Assembly: GCA_947584965.1 (NCBI GenBank)
Contig: CANPWQ010000017.1
Span: 1-36,577 of the forward strand
Reading direction: 5' to 3'
DNA length: 36,577 nucleotides
Source: Candidatus Gastranaerophilales bacterium
GTDB lineage: Bacteria > Cyanobacteriota > Vampirovibrionia > Gastranaerophilales > Gastranaerophilaceae
The translations under genes were made by a program, and so were the position numbers. The first letter of the stretch is position 1; each line of letters opens with the position of its first letter. Below the pieces are notes generated by a model. The model worked only from the letters and a program-made list of their open reading frames with translations. It did not search any database and was not told where the DNA came from. Below are positions 25,229 to 33,620 of the stretch, in pieces.

Positions 25229-25474
25229 ATGAGATTAGACAAGTTTTTAAAAGTTTCAAGGTTAATAAAACGCAGAACTGTTGCAAATAAAGTCACTGAA
25301 CAGGGCAGAATATATGTTAACGGTATTATTGCTAAACCTGCTAAGCAGCTTAAAGTTGGCGATGTTATCAGTATTGTTCAAGCAGACAAAGAATACAAAG
25401 TTAAGATAGTAAAAATTCCTAATAACAATGTATCTGTTCAAGAGGCGTCATCTTTGTATGAAGAAATCAATTAA
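25229..25474 (+). CDS. rqcP: S4-domain RNA-binding protein RqcP (YabO-like)
   Basis: This 81-residue protein is almost entirely an S4 domain. MRLDKFLKVSRLIKRR at the start closely matches Bacillus YabO/RqcP, as far as I recall that sequence. QGRIYVNG and the LKVGDVISI segment follow. RqcP works with RqcH in ribosome-associated quality control, stabilising P-site tRNA during alanine tailing of stalled chains. The ATG at 25229 is preferred over 25214 because it gives the conserved N-terminus. Its 3' end overlaps the convergent ABC transporter by four bases. Confidence 0.87.
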   Translation: MRLDKFLKVSRLIKRRTVANKVTEQGRIYVNGIIAKPAKQLKVGDVISIVQADKEYKVKIVKIPNNNVSVQEASSLYEEIN

Positions 25475-27327
25475 TTTTCTTCTTCATCTTGTTTTTCTTC
25501 AGCTTGAGTTTGTTCATTATCATCAAGTTTAATTCTTGAAAGTTTAACTATTTCTTCAAAATCACTGTGTTTATTGCTTAATTCTTGGAAAGTACCCGTA
25601 TCAACAAGTCTGCCGTCTTTTAAGTATATTATTCTGTCGCAGTTGATTAAAGTTGATAGTCTGTGAGCAATGGCTATAATTGTTTTATTTCCTTTTATGC
25701 TTGATATAACTTCCGTCAATTTGTTCTCAATTTTAACGTCAAGATTTGATGTAGCTTCATCAAGTACAATAATTTCGGGGTCGCGATATAATGCTCTTGC
25801 TATGCCTATTCTTTGCATTTGTCCGCCTGATAACCCTGTTCCGTCTTGTTTTAATTCAATCTCAAGTCCGTTTTCCGTATTTTTTAATTGGTCGTATAAT
25901 TGTGCTATCTTTAATACTTCATCGGCTTTTTCTTTATCAATATCTTTTCTTTCAACGCCCCAAGCTATATTTGTATATATATCACCTTGGATTGTGCTGG
26001 TTTTTTGAGGAACATAGCCTATTATATTTCTGAATTTTCTTATATTATCAGTATTTAAAAGTGTGTCATCAATGTATATTTCGCCTTTATAGTCAAGTAA
26101 TCCCAATAAGCAGTCTACAAAAGTTGTTTTGCCTGCTCCCGATAATCCGACTATACCTACAAATTCCCCCTTTTTAATATCTAGAGTCACATTTTCAAGA
26201 ACATTACTTTTCTTATCATAAGAATATGAAACATCTCTCATTTTTATTTCGTTTATAAACGGTATTTTTTCATCCGTATCTTTATCTTTAGGATAATCAT
26301 ATTTTTTGTATTCTTCATACATGCTGAGAAGCTGGTCCATTTTAACCGTATTTATATTTATGTAGTTTAAATATACTTGATTTTTATATATTTGAGGTAC
26401 AATTCTGTAAATTGCGATAGCAACAACACCTAATGAAACCAATACATTAGACGGATTTTCTCCGTATTTTGCGAGTATTCCGAAGCAAAGGATTATCATT
26501 GTTAATATAAATATGATTTCTATAATGTATTGCGGAATTAACGGTATAAGGGTTAATTTTTCATTGTAAGGAATAATCTTTCCTAAAGTCTTGTCATAAA
26601 ACTCTAAAAAGAACTTTTGACATCCGTTAATTTTAATATCTTTCATAAATGCAAAACTGTTCATAACGCTTTCATAAGGTCCTTGAGTCAGCTTTAACTT
26701 CTTTATGGCAAGGTTTTCCGAACAGCGTCTGAATATTTCACTTTGCAAAGTGCCGGTTAACGTGAAAAATACTACTGCTATCAATGTAAACATTGGCAGT
26801 AAAAACATTAAAATTGAAAATACTAAGATAATTACAAGTGTATTAGAAATAAATCCTATTAATTTGAATACATAATACAGCATTACATCATCTATAATTT
26901 TTGTGATTTTAGTTACTACATTTGTATTTCCTCTTATTAAATCGGATTCATAAGGTGCATAAAGAATGAATGAGAGCATTTTATCTTTTATTTTTAATCC
27001 CCATTCGCTTATCATTTTATTTTGTAAATATGTAATAAGTATGGAATATAAGTTTTTTATAATGATAATCGATGCAATCAACCCGCCGATAAGCAAAATC
27101 ATATTATTTATTCCGGTTATATTAAATACCTTTTGAAAGTACATCGCAACGGGGTTATCTGCTACTCTGCCGGGATTTACCAATATCATTATGAACGGAA
27201 ATACCAATACAACTGTAAGAAACTCAAGTAAACTTGTCATAAATGCCATAAAAAACAAATATACCAGTTTTATTTTATACTCTCTGCCAAAATATTTTAA
27301 AAACCTGTTAAAACGTGAAAAAAACAT
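25471..27327 (-). CDS. ABC exporter, fused permease and ATPase
   Basis: This 618-residue half-transporter has about six membrane helices in residues 15-320. Its ATPase domain (about 348-590) has Walker A GLSGAGKTT (near 395), signature LSGGQMQRIGIARAL, Walker B IIVLDEATSNLD and the H-loop IAHRLS. A charged Glu/Gln-rich tail follows. The layout resembles MsbA/PglK-type exporters of lipids or lipid-linked sugars. The substrate cannot be read from sequence; glycosyltransferases about 2 kb away make a lipid-linked glycan possible. GAGGG upstream of the ATG at 27327 is a good ribosome binding site. Confidence 0.88.
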   Translation of the reverse strand: MFFSRFNRFLKYFGREYKIKLVYLFFMAFMTSLLEFLTVVLVFPFIMILVNPGRVADNPVAMYFQKVFNITGINNMILLIGGLIASIIIIKNLYSILITYLQNKMISEWGLKIKDKMLSFILYAPYESDLIRGNTNVVTKITKIIDDVMLYYVFKLIGFISNTLVIILVFSILMFLLPMFTLIAVVFFTLTGTLQSEIFRRCSENLAIKKLKLTQGPYESVMNSFAFMKDIKINGCQKFFLEFYDKTLGKIIPYNEKLTLIPLIPQYIIEIIFILTMIILCFGILAKYGENPSNVLVSLGVVAIAIYRIVPQIYKNQVYLNYININTVKMDQLLSMYEEYKKYDYPKDKDTDEKIPFINEIKMRDVSYSYDKKSNVLENVTLDIKKGEFVGIVGLSGAGKTTFVDCLLGLLDYKGEIYIDDTLLNTDNIRKFRNIIGYVPQKTSTIQGDIYTNIAWGVERKDIDKEKADEVLKIAQLYDQLKNTENGLEIELKQDGTGLSGGQMQRIGIARALYRDPEIIVLDEATSNLDVKIENKLTEVISSIKGNKTIIAIAHRLSTLINCDRIIYLKDGRLVDTGTFQELSNKHSDFEEIVKLSRIKLDDNEQTQAEEKQDEEEN

Positions 27328-27350
27328 AATTACCCTCTTTTACGGAAAAA

Positions 27351-28055
27351 TTATACCATAAGATTATTTTGAACATATACGTTTGTATCATTTTTTAAAA
27401 TTTCCGATATTTTGGTTAACTTAAAAATATTTGCCGCCTTTGCAGTTTTTTCACGTATTGTATAATCGTTTGATTTTGCGGTTATATTTAAGATATTAAT
27501 CAGTTCTTCACCTGCTTTAATGTATTCTCCTAGGCTTATTATGGCTTCAAGGCTCCAATAGAGTGCAAAATTTTTCTTGTTTTGAACGTATGAGCGGTTT
27601 TTCGTTTCAAGAGAATGTTTTTCCAGTATTAAATTTATTGATTTAATTAAACTTTCATAAATATATTGAGGATTTTTAACATATTTAATAATTTCAACAG
27701 CATTCCTTGAAACGGAGGGATTTATGTCTGTTATTGACTTTATAAAATTATCAAATATAGGTATAGTTTGAAAAAATTTATTGTATTCCGTTGTTTTAAT
27801 TAAATCAAGGATTTTATAAGAAGCAGTTTCTCTGACGGGACCTGACTGATTAGTTAAGTTATATACCAGTATATCAGCATCATTTTGTGAATTTATACGC
27901 TTTAGCTCCAAAATACAAAGTTGCTTTTTGATATCATTATCACCTTTTAGCGTTTCAAATATTTCAGAGTCCGTAAAATCCGTATTACAGTATTCAAAGG
28001 CAAGATTAAGCGATTTCATATTATTTTCATAATTAATTTCATAAAAATTTTCCAT
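27351..28055 (-). CDS. HEAT-repeat-like helical protein, 234 aa
   Basis: This soluble, all-helical protein contains HEAT/ARM-like repeats; the clearest are NLTNQSGPVRETASYKILDL (near 66-85) and INPSVSRNAVEIIKYV (near 111-126). A third is in the C-terminal NDYTIREKTAKAANIFKL segment. It has no signal peptide or membrane segment. A binding or scaffold role is likely; the partner is unknown. It lies 23 bases upstream of the ABC exporter on the same strand, so the two probably share a transcript. An extended -10 sits seven bases before its ATG and no ribosome binding site is present. Confidence 0.72.
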   Translation of the reverse strand: MENFYEINYENNMKSLNLAFEYCNTDFTDSEIFETLKGDNDIKKQLCILELKRINSQNDADILVYNLTNQSGPVRETASYKILDLIKTTEYNKFFQTIPIFDNFIKSITDINPSVSRNAVEIIKYVKNPQYIYESLIKSINLILEKHSLETKNRSYVQNKKNFALYWSLEAIISLGEYIKAGEELINILNITAKSNDYTIREKTAKAANIFKLTKISEILKNDTNVYVQNNLMV

Positions 28056-28062
28056 AGCAACA

Positions 28063-28071
28063 AATATAGCA
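28063..28071 (-). promoter_or_regulatory. Extended -10 of the HEAT-ABC transcript, probably leaderless
   Basis: On the minus strand TGC followed by TATATT (28068-28063) forms an extended -10, and the ATG at 28055 follows after seven bases. No Shine-Dalgarno sequence lies between. Confidence 0.45.
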
Positions 28072-28137
28072 TAATTGGAGGTTAAAAATAAAATAAAAAA
28101 AGTTTAATATTTATAACGTAGAGAGAGGCAGGAATAT

Positions 28138-28305
28138 ATGGGTGAAATAGTTAATTTTGTAAAAGAAATATTAATGCTTGAAACGTCGGAGAGAACCCCT
28201 GTCGGGTTATGTGCATTTGATTGCAGTGAACAGGAAAAACCAAAACGTGTTTTAAAACAAAAACGAAAAAAAGAAATGCGATTATCCGAATTAATGGATA
28301 AATAA
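28138..28305 (+). CDS. Small basic protein, 55 aa
   Basis: This short open frame starts at an ATG with an AGGAA ribosome binding site at 28130-28134. It encodes 55 residues: a hydrophobic-acidic helix (EIVNFVKEILMLE), a CxxxC-containing turn (GLCAFDCSE) and a strongly basic tail rich in Lys and Arg. The periodic amphipathic start, the ribosome binding site and the clean position between a divergent gene and the ybaB promoter support a real gene. No family is recognised. Nucleic acid binding by the tail is only a guess. Confidence 0.6.
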   Translation: MGEIVNFVKEILMLETSERTPVGLCAFDCSEQEKPKRVLKQKRKKEMRLSELMDK

Positions 28306-28312
28306 ATTATTC

Positions 28313-28341
28313 TTGCTAAGTATAAATGCTTGTTTTATAAT
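28313..28341 (+). promoter_or_regulatory. Promoter of ybaB-recR
   Basis: TTGCTA at 28313-28318 and a perfect TATAAT at 28336-28341 are exactly 17 bases apart. A leader of about 28 bases follows, with GGAG at 28365-28368, before the ATG at 28377. Confidence 0.65.
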
Positions 28342-28376
28342 ATTTTCAGTAGGTTATGTGATATGGAGTTTAATTT

Positions 28377-28712
28377 ATGAATTTAGCAAGTATTATGAAA
28401 CAGGCACAACAGGTGCAAAAAAGATTACAAGATGCACAAAAGGACTTGGCACAGACGGAAATCACGGCAGAAGCCGGAAATGGCGCAGTAATTGTTGCTT
28501 GTGACGGTAACGGAAAGTTCAAATCAATAAAGTTGACGAAAAATGCAATAAATGCTGAAAATCCAGACTCTATTGATGATGAAAGCGTTGAAATGCTTGA
28601 AGATTTAATTACAACTGCAATGAAACAAGCAACAGAGCAAGCAGCAAAGAAAATGCAGGATAAAATGAAAGGAATTGTACCTGCTGGCGTTAATATTCCC
28701 GGATTGTTCTAA
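28377..28712 (+). CDS. ybaB: YbaB/EbfC nucleoid-associated protein
   Basis: This 111-residue protein has the YbaB/EbfC layout: an N-terminal helix ([19 protein letters not shown]), a three-stranded sheet with the [20 protein letters not shown] segment, a second helix ([25 protein letters not shown]) and a Gly/Pro tail. It is a dimeric DNA-binding protein. It lies directly before recR with a one-base overlap (TAATG), the usual arrangement. GGAG precedes the ATG. Confidence 0.93.
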   Translation: MNLASIMKQAQQVQKRLQDAQKDLAQTEITAEAGNGAVIVACDGNGKFKSIKLTKNAINAENPDSIDDESVEMLEDLITTAMKQATEQAAKKMQDKMKGIVPAGVNIPGLF

Positions 28713-29311
28713 TGGAATACACAAAGCCTCTGGCACAGTTAATAGAATTTTTTCAAAAATTTCCGGGAGTCGGACCAAAGTCTGCTCAAAGAATGGCATT
28801 TCATTTACTTAAAATGCCTTTAGGTGAAGTTCAGCGTTTTTCGCAGGTGCTTGTTAATGCTAAAGAAAATATTCACTATTGCAGTACATGTTTTAACATG
28901 TCAGTATCGGACCCTTGTGAAATATGTTCGGATTCAAGACGTGACAGGTCTGTAATTTGCGTTGTTGCCGAAACTAAAGATTTAATTGCCATTGAAAAAA
29001 CACGCGAATATAAAGGATTATATCATGTTCTTCAAGGTACTCTGTCGCCTTTAGACGGTATCGGGGTTGAAGATATAAGAATAAAAGAACTGCTTAAACG
29101 TGCTGCAGATGAAAATATTAAAGAGATAATACTGGCATTAAGCCCGTCGGTTGAGGGTGAGGCTACCGGTTTATATATTGCAAAATTATTAAAACCTTTT
29201 AATATAAAAATAACAAGAATAGCTTTTGGTCTGCCTGTCGGTTCCGATTTGGAATATGCGGATGAAATTACTCTGGCTAAAGCTATTGAGGGAAGAAGAA
29301 CTATAGATTAA
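28712..29311 (+). CDS. recR: Recombination protein RecR
   Basis: This 199-residue protein has a helix-hairpin-helix start ([18 protein letters not shown]), a four-Cys zinc finger ([18 protein letters not shown]) near residues 54-71, and a Toprim domain with [14 protein letters not shown]. The late [15 protein letters not shown] and [16 protein letters not shown] segments are also present. It works with RecO and RecF in loading RecA at gaps. Length is normal. It is coupled to ybaB. Confidence 0.96.
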   Translation: MEYTKPLAQLIEFFQKFPGVGPKSAQRMAFHLLKMPLGEVQRFSQVLVNAKENIHYCSTCFNMSVSDPCEICSDSRRDRSVICVVAETKDLIAIEKTREYKGLYHVLQGTLSPLDGIGVEDIRIKELLKRAADENIKEIILALSPSVEGEATGLYIAKLLKPFNIKITRIAFGLPVGSDLEYADEITLAKAIEGRRTID

Positions 29312-29320
29312 GGAGTTATT

Positions 29321-29497
29321 ATGAGTCAAATTACAATCAGGTCGGATAGGGATACGGATTATACTTTTACATATAAAGGCGAGGATGTTACTCTTGCTGC
29401 AAGAAGCGTTATTAGTATTGCTAACGGGCTTCAAGATGTTGTTTTGCCTACTTGCAAAATGAAAATTGCCAATAATTTAATTGTTATAAAGGAATAA
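29321..29497 (+). CDS. Small protein of unknown function, 58 aa
   Basis: The open frame begins nine bases after recR and has AAGGAG at 29310-29315 as ribosome binding site. The product is beta-looking with alternating polar and hydrophobic residues (QITIRSDRDTDYTFTYKGED) and ends shortly before the next gene's ribosome binding site. No family is recognised. Its spacing in the operon argues that it is real. The next gene starts four bases after its stop. Confidence 0.6.
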   Translation: MSQITIRSDRDTDYTFTYKGEDVTLAARSVISIANGLQDVVLPTCKMKIANNLIVIKE

Positions 29498-29500
29498 TAT

Positions 29501-30373
29501 TTGAACAATATTGATGTTTCAATAATTCTTGTTTCTTATAATACTTCAGAGTTAACCCGCAATTGTATTAAATCAATTTATGAAAAAACAACGGGAGTTA
29601 ATTTTGATATTTGGGTTGTCGATAATAATTCAGCCGATAACTCTTGTGAAATGATTAAATCTGAATTTAGTAATGTTTATTTGATTGAAAATAAACAAAA
29701 TTTAGGGTTTGGCGGGGCTAATAACATTGCTATTTCCCGCGCTCAAGGGAAATATATTTTTCTTTTAAATACTGATACACTGTTAATAAATAACGCTGTT
29801 AAAATTTTGTTTGATTTTATGGAAAGTAATCCTAATATCGGAGCTTGCGGGGGAAATTTATTTAACGCTGACGGAAGCCATGCGATGTCGCATTTTTATT
29901 TCCAAACTCTAAAGTCTAAACTGGTTAAAACATTTAAACTCGGCAGGTTTTTTCCTTGTGAGCAGAAAAAAATTAAAGGAATTAATATTGCAGATTCCGT
30001 TCAGGAAGTTGAAATGATTAGCGGGGCGGATTTATTTATCAGAAAAGATGTCCTTGATACCGTAGGTGCGTTTGATGAGGATTTTTTCTTATATTATGAA
30101 GACAGTGAATTGCAATACCGCGTAAAAAAAGCAGGTTGGAGTATATTTATTAATCCCGAAGCTGAAATTTATCACTTAGAAGGTAAATCAACAAAAAAAC
30201 GTCTGACTTCGCGTCTTTATAAGATGTATAGTGAAGTTTTGTTTTATAAAAAATGCTACGGACAAAAAAATCTTGGTCTTTTTAAATTTATATGCTTTTT
30301 ATCTGACTTCCACAGAATTTTTGCTCACCCAATAGCTATTTTTAATACTTTTATAAAAATGAGAAAAATATAA
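29501..30373 (+). CDS. Family 2 glycosyltransferase, TTG start
   Basis: This 290-residue GT2 enzyme starts at a TTG with AAGGA at 29489-29493 as ribosome binding site. No in-frame ATG lies before the conserved N-terminal strand VSIILVSYNTSELT. It has VVDNNSADNS, NLGFGGANNIAISRA, the metal-site LNTDT motif and the later EMISGADLFIRKDVLD and FFLYYEDSELQYRVKKAGW segments. These are typical of rhamnosyltransferase-like GT2 proteins that build cell-surface glycans. The following glycosyltransferase starts directly after its stop codon. Confidence 0.88.
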   Translation: MNNIDVSIILVSYNTSELTRNCIKSIYEKTTGVNFDIWVVDNNSADNSCEMIKSEFSNVYLIENKQNLGFGGANNIAISRAQGKYIFLLNTDTLLINNAVKILFDFMESNPNIGACGGNLFNADGSHAMSHFYFQTLKSKLVKTFKLGRFFPCEQKKIKGINIADSVQEVEMISGADLFIRKDVLDTVGAFDEDFFLYYEDSELQYRVKKAGWSIFINPEAEIYHLEGKSTKKRLTSRLYKMYSEVLFYKKCYGQKNLGLFKFICFLSDFHRIFAHPIAIFNTFIKMRKI

Positions 30374-30622
30374 ATGAAAATATCAGTTTTAACAGCAAGT
30401 TATAATTATGAAAAATATATTTCCCAAACGATAGAAAGTGTTTTAAATCAAACATATACTGATTTTGAATATATTATATTTGATGACGGTTCAACGGATA
30501 ATTCTGTTAACATCATAAAGGAATATGCCAAAAAAGATAAAAGAATTAAATTTTATACTCATGAAAATAATTCAAATAAAAACTTAAATTCCCCCCCCCA
30601 TCACCAAAAACTAACCATTTGA
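30374..30622 (+). CDS. Family 2 glycosyltransferase, N-terminal part (frame broken at C9 tract)
   Basis: This 82-residue frame has the GT2 start KISVLTASYNYEKYISQTIESVLNQ in its normal form and the DDGSTDNS nucleotide-binding motif near residues 36-43. Just after HENN it runs into a tract of nine C at 30591-30599 and ends at a TGA 21 bases later. The next frame (30619-31329) carries the rest of the enzyme. With 10 or 7 C the two frames would read as one protein of about 318 residues. The fragment alone cannot be an active enzyme. Confidence 0.75.
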   Translation: MKISVLTASYNYEKYISQTIESVLNQTYTDFEYIIFDDGSTDNSVNIIKEYAKKDKRIKFYTHENNSNKNLNSPPHHQKLTI

Positions 30623-30660
30623 TTAATGAATATGAAAATAATTTAAATAAAGGGTTAATT
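30561..30660 (+). repeat. Imperfect direct repeat flanking the C9 tract
   Basis: The 30 bases at 30561-30590 (starting ATGAAAATAATTCAAATAAA) recur with a few changes at 30632-30660 (ATGAAAATAATTTAAATAAA). They lie 71 bases apart and enclose the C9 tract. Both copies encode an ENN-x-NK peptide. It looks like a short duplication that inserted about 23 residues between the DDGST region and the NKGLIQTL segment of the enzyme. Confidence 0.6.
30591..30599 (+). repeat. C9 homopolymer at a glycosyltransferase frameshift
   Basis: Nine consecutive C in AT-rich coding DNA mark the point where the glycosyltransferase reading frame breaks. Tracts like this in surface-glycan genes of, for example, Campylobacter change length by slippage and switch genes on and off. 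Here the frame is off at C9 and would be on at C10 or C7. Confidence 0.7.
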
Positions 30661-31329
30661 CAAACATTAAAATGCGGTATTGAAAAATGCAGCGGGGATT
30701 GGATTATTTTTGTTGAAAGTGATGATTATATTTCACCTGATTATATTGCTTCAAAGATAAATGCTTTAAATAAAATTCCTCTGCCTGAGCGGAATAATAT
30801 TGCTTTGGTTTTTAATGATATTATTCCTCTGTATTCTAAAGAAAGACACCAATATCTGGATAAATATTTATCTATTCAAAAAAAATTAATTGCGGAAAAA
30901 TGTTTTAAACAATTTGAATTAATGGAAATAAATATAATTCCTACATTTTCTTGTGTTATGGCAAGGAAAAATGTTTTGCGGGAAATAAATTTTCAATTTG
31001 ATGTTCCCAAATGTTTTGATTGGTATTTGTGGAACAGTATTTTAATTAAATATCCAGCATTATATATAGATAAAAAACTTACAACCTTTAGACTGCATAA
31101 TCAAAGTTATACTATGAAAAAAATTAATAAGAGTGTATATAGAGGGCTTCTGGACATCGGAAAAGAAAAATATCCGAAACTAAAATTGCTTTATTTCCTT
31201 TTTTGTTTGTATAGGAGTAATGTAAGATTTGAAAAAATGTTCCGTCCGTTTGTCAGAATAACAAGCAGGTTTATTTATAAAAATTTATATGTTCAAAATA
31301 CCGTTAAAATAATAACTGAAAAAAACTAA
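30619..31329 (+). CDS. Family 2 glycosyltransferase, C-terminal part (frame broken at C9 tract)
   Basis: This 236-residue frame continues the GT2 enzyme of the previous entry. It has [28 protein letters not shown] in its normal order, where VESDDY holds the metal-binding acidic residues, and a C-terminal acceptor part with [12 protein letters not shown] and [11 protein letters not shown]. Its TTG at 30619 has no ribosome binding site, so it is probably translated only when the upstream frame is restored. It overlaps the convergent ABC ATPase gene by four bases at its 3' end. Confidence 0.75.
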   Translation: MINEYENNLNKGLIQTLKCGIEKCSGDWIIFVESDDYISPDYIASKINALNKIPLPERNNIALVFNDIIPLYSKERHQYLDKYLSIQKKLIAEKCFKQFELMEINIIPTFSCVMARKNVLREINFQFDVPKCFDWYLWNSILIKYPALYIDKKLTTFRLHNQSYTMKKINKSVYRGLLDIGKEKYPKLKLLYFLFCLYRSNVRFEKMFRPFVRITSRFIYKNLYVQNTVKIITEKN

Positions 31330-32384
31330 TAAATTCGGTTTCCCGATTCTGAGTCAAAAAATAAAATTTTATCTTTATTGAATGAAAGATTTATTTCTTT
31401 TCCTATGTTGTTATCGGCACTTAGTAAAGCAGAGCATTCCGAGTTATTAACCTTAAAGTAAACCAAGACGGAGCTGCCTAAAAGTTCTGAAATCTCAACG
31501 GGAGCGGTAAATTTAAAGTTTGTTGAACCGTTATTAAAATATTCCGGTCTGATACCTAAAGTGACTTTTTTATAATTCAACAGTTTTTGTTTTTGTTCTT
31601 CGTTAAATTCAAGGATTGAACCGTTTATACTGCAAGTGCCGTCATTTATTTCGCACTCTATAAAATTCATGGATGGTGAACCTAAAAAACCGCCCGTAAA
31701 CTTATTTTTAGGATTATTGTAAACTTCAACAGGTGTTCCTATTTGTTGGATAATCCCTTTATCAATAACGGCAATTCTGTCACCCATTGTTAGTGCTTCT
31801 GTTTGGTCATGAGTTACATAGATAAAGGTTGTTTGCAGTTTTTCGTGCAATTTTTTTATTTCCGAGCGCATTTGAACTCTTAACTTTGCGTCAAGATTTG
31901 ACAGGGGTTCATCCATTAAAAATACTTTCGGATTTCTGACTATGGCTCTGCCAAGTGCCACCCTTTGTCTTTGTCCGCCCGATAACTGCTTGGGTTTGCG
32001 TTTTAATAAGTCGGTTAAATTTAGTATTTGCGCTGCTTCGTTAACTTTTTCTTCTATTTCTTTTTTGTTCATTTTTCGCATTTTCAAAGGAAATGCAATG
32101 TTTTCATATACACTCATGTGCGGATATAATGCGTAATTTTGGAACACAAAAGCAATATCGCGGTCTTTTGGGTGAACATTATTTACGCATTTTCCGTCTA
32201 TAAATATTTCACCTTTGGTTGTGTCTTCTAAGCCTGCTATCATCCTTAAAAGCGTTGATTTTCCGCACCCCGATGAACCTACTAATACTAAAAACTCTTT
32301 ATCTTTTATATCAAGACTGACATTATCAATAATTACTTTTGTATCAAATGACTTTGTTACATTTTTCAGTTCAACTTCAGCCAT
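31326..32384 (-). CDS. ugpC: UgpC/MalK-type ABC transporter ATPase
   Basis: This 352-residue ATPase has Walker [10 protein letters not shown] (residues 36-44), Q-loop [10 protein letters not shown], signature [14 protein letters not shown] (near 134), Walker [13 protein letters not shown] and H-loop THDQTEA. A C-terminal TOBE/OB regulatory domain (about 240-352) is of the MalK kind. Such ATPases drive sugar or glycerol-phosphate importers and are often shared among several permeases. No permease or binding protein lies nearby. It starts one base after the stop of the PAS/kinase-like gene, so the two are co-transcribed. Confidence 0.85.
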   Translation of the reverse strand: MAEVELKNVTKSFDTKVIIDNVSLDIKDKEFLVLVGSSGCGKSTLLRMIAGLEDTTKGEIFIDGKCVNNVHPKDRDIAFVFQNYALYPHMSVYENIAFPLKMRKMNKKEIEEKVNEAAQILNLTDLLKRKPKQLSGGQRQRVALGRAIVRNPKVFLMDEPLSNLDAKLRVQMRSEIKKLHEKLQTTFIYVTHDQTEALTMGDRIAVIDKGIIQQIGTPVEVYNNPKNKFTGGFLGSPSMNFIECEINDGTCSINGSILEFNEEQKQKLLNYKKVTLGIRPEYFNNGSTNFKFTAPVEISELLGSSVLVYFKVNNSECSALLSADNNIGKEINLSFNKDKILFFDSESGNRIY

Positions 32385-32385
32385 A

Positions 32386-33540
32386 TTATACCGCCGTATT
32401 TTCTTCCGTTAATGATTTTTCAACCGGTATTATAAATGCTATCGAAACTTGGTTTGTAAATTGATTATTAATCCAAATTTCACCTTTTAACTTATTAATA
32501 TATTTTTTTGAGCTGCCTAATAGTAAACTTTGTATTAAATATTTTTTGGAATTTTTTTCAACTTGAACATAAGGGTCAAATATGTCACTGCTGTTATATA
32601 ATGAAGCGTCAACCCCTTTCATTGTTAACTCAAACATTAAATAAGATTTCTCGTTAATATTATTTCCGAGTTCAAAGCCTTTTGATAATAAGTATTCGGG
32701 CAGAGGGTTTGATAACGTAACATTTATTGCCCCTGTTTCAATTAAAGCCAATGCCTGTTCAATTAAATTTGTCATTATCATTTTTACTACATCTTTATCC
32801 GAATAACAGTTTTGTCTTATTAAATCAACTGTATTGGTAGTAAGCGCTATATCTCTTCCTTGAAGTTTTACCGCTATTTCATTAGTTACAACGGATAACA
32901 GCGCAACTGCGTCAAAATTTTTATAATCAAATTTGTATAAATCAGATTCAGCCTGCGACATTTCTATTAATTTTTCCGTTAAAAGCAAAAGCTCTGTTGA
33001 ATTGGCATTCATTATCTGCAAATATTTTTTCTGCTTATCGTTAATCTCTCCGCTTAATCCTTCAAGCATTGCCTGTGAAAATCCGATAACGGAATTTAAC
33101 GGTGAACGCAGGTAATTTGATATTTTTGTCAGAAGTGCATTTTTTGTGTGATTTAATATTTTCTGTTCTTGTCTTTCCGCTATTAATTTATCCAGTAAGG
33201 AGTGGTCCTGCGTATTATCTATTATTGTTAAAATATAGCGTTTTTTCTTGCCCGAGGATACATTTACTACCTTTACGTCAGTTATTTTTGTATTTTGTTC
33301 TTCAGAAACTATTTTTAAAATTTGTTTTATTTCTTCATCGCTGTTGCGGATTATATTATCAGAGTTTGTTAAAAAGTAATCATTTATGTTTTTCCCTCTG
33401 AGTTTATTTGTTTCAAACAATTTAAATGAGCTTTTATTAGCGTAGTGTATTTTCCCGTTTTCATCTATTACCAATACTGCTTCGGGCAGATATGTAAGTA
33501 CATTGTATTGTTTCCCGAGTAATAATCCAAAGATATTCAT
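32386..33540 (-). CDS. PAS-domain histidine-kinase-like protein, apparently a pseudokinase
   Basis: The 384-residue protein has a PAS domain (about 12-110, with [20 protein letters not shown]), then a region with the HisKA layout. That region reads [17 protein letters not shown] where active kinases have a SHELRTPLN-type box. The phospho-acceptor His is therefore Asn142 (codon at 33115-33117). The C-terminal part (about 205-375) follows the HATPase outline but its N-box reads NLIEQAL. The DxGxG box is replaced by [11 protein letters not shown], followed by a recognisable [14 protein letters not shown]. It should be neither phosphorylated at the usual site nor bind ATP normally. It has no membrane helix. 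AAAGGAA precedes the ATG. A role as a sensor that works by binding is inferred. Confidence 0.75.
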   Translation of the reverse strand: MNIFGLLLGKQYNVLTYLPEAVLVIDENGKIHYANKSSFKLFETNKLRGKNINDYFLTNSDNIIRNSDEEIKQILKIVSEEQNTKITDVKVVNVSSGKKKRYILTIIDNTQDHSLLDKLIAERQEQKILNHTKNALLTKISNYLRSPLNSVIGFSQAMLEGLSGEINDKQKKYLQIMNANSTELLLLTEKLIEMSQAESDLYKFDYKNFDAVALLSVVTNEIAVKLQGRDIALTTNTVDLIRQNCYSDKDVVKMIMTNLIEQALALIETGAINVTLSNPLPEYLLSKGFELGNNINEKSYLMFELTMKGVDASLYNSSDIFDPYVQVEKNSKKYLIQSLLLGSSKKYINKLKGEIWINNQFTNQVSIAFIIPVEKSLTEENTAV

Positions 33541-33556
33541 TTATAATTCCTTTAAC

Positions 33557-33600
33557 AATAATATGCTAAATATTCCACGAAAATATTTTAGCATATTATT
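33557..33600 (-). terminator. Long hairpin between the sigma factor and kinase-like genes
   Basis: A perfect 14-base inverted repeat (33557-33570 and 33587-33600), extended by four more pairs past a bulge, lies between the sigma factor stop (33621) and the next start (33540). It is AT-rich and is not followed by a good U-run in the minus direction. It may act as a weak terminator or an mRNA end protector rather than a standard terminator. Confidence 0.5.
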
Positions 33601-33620
33601 ATTTAAGAATATAGTAATTA

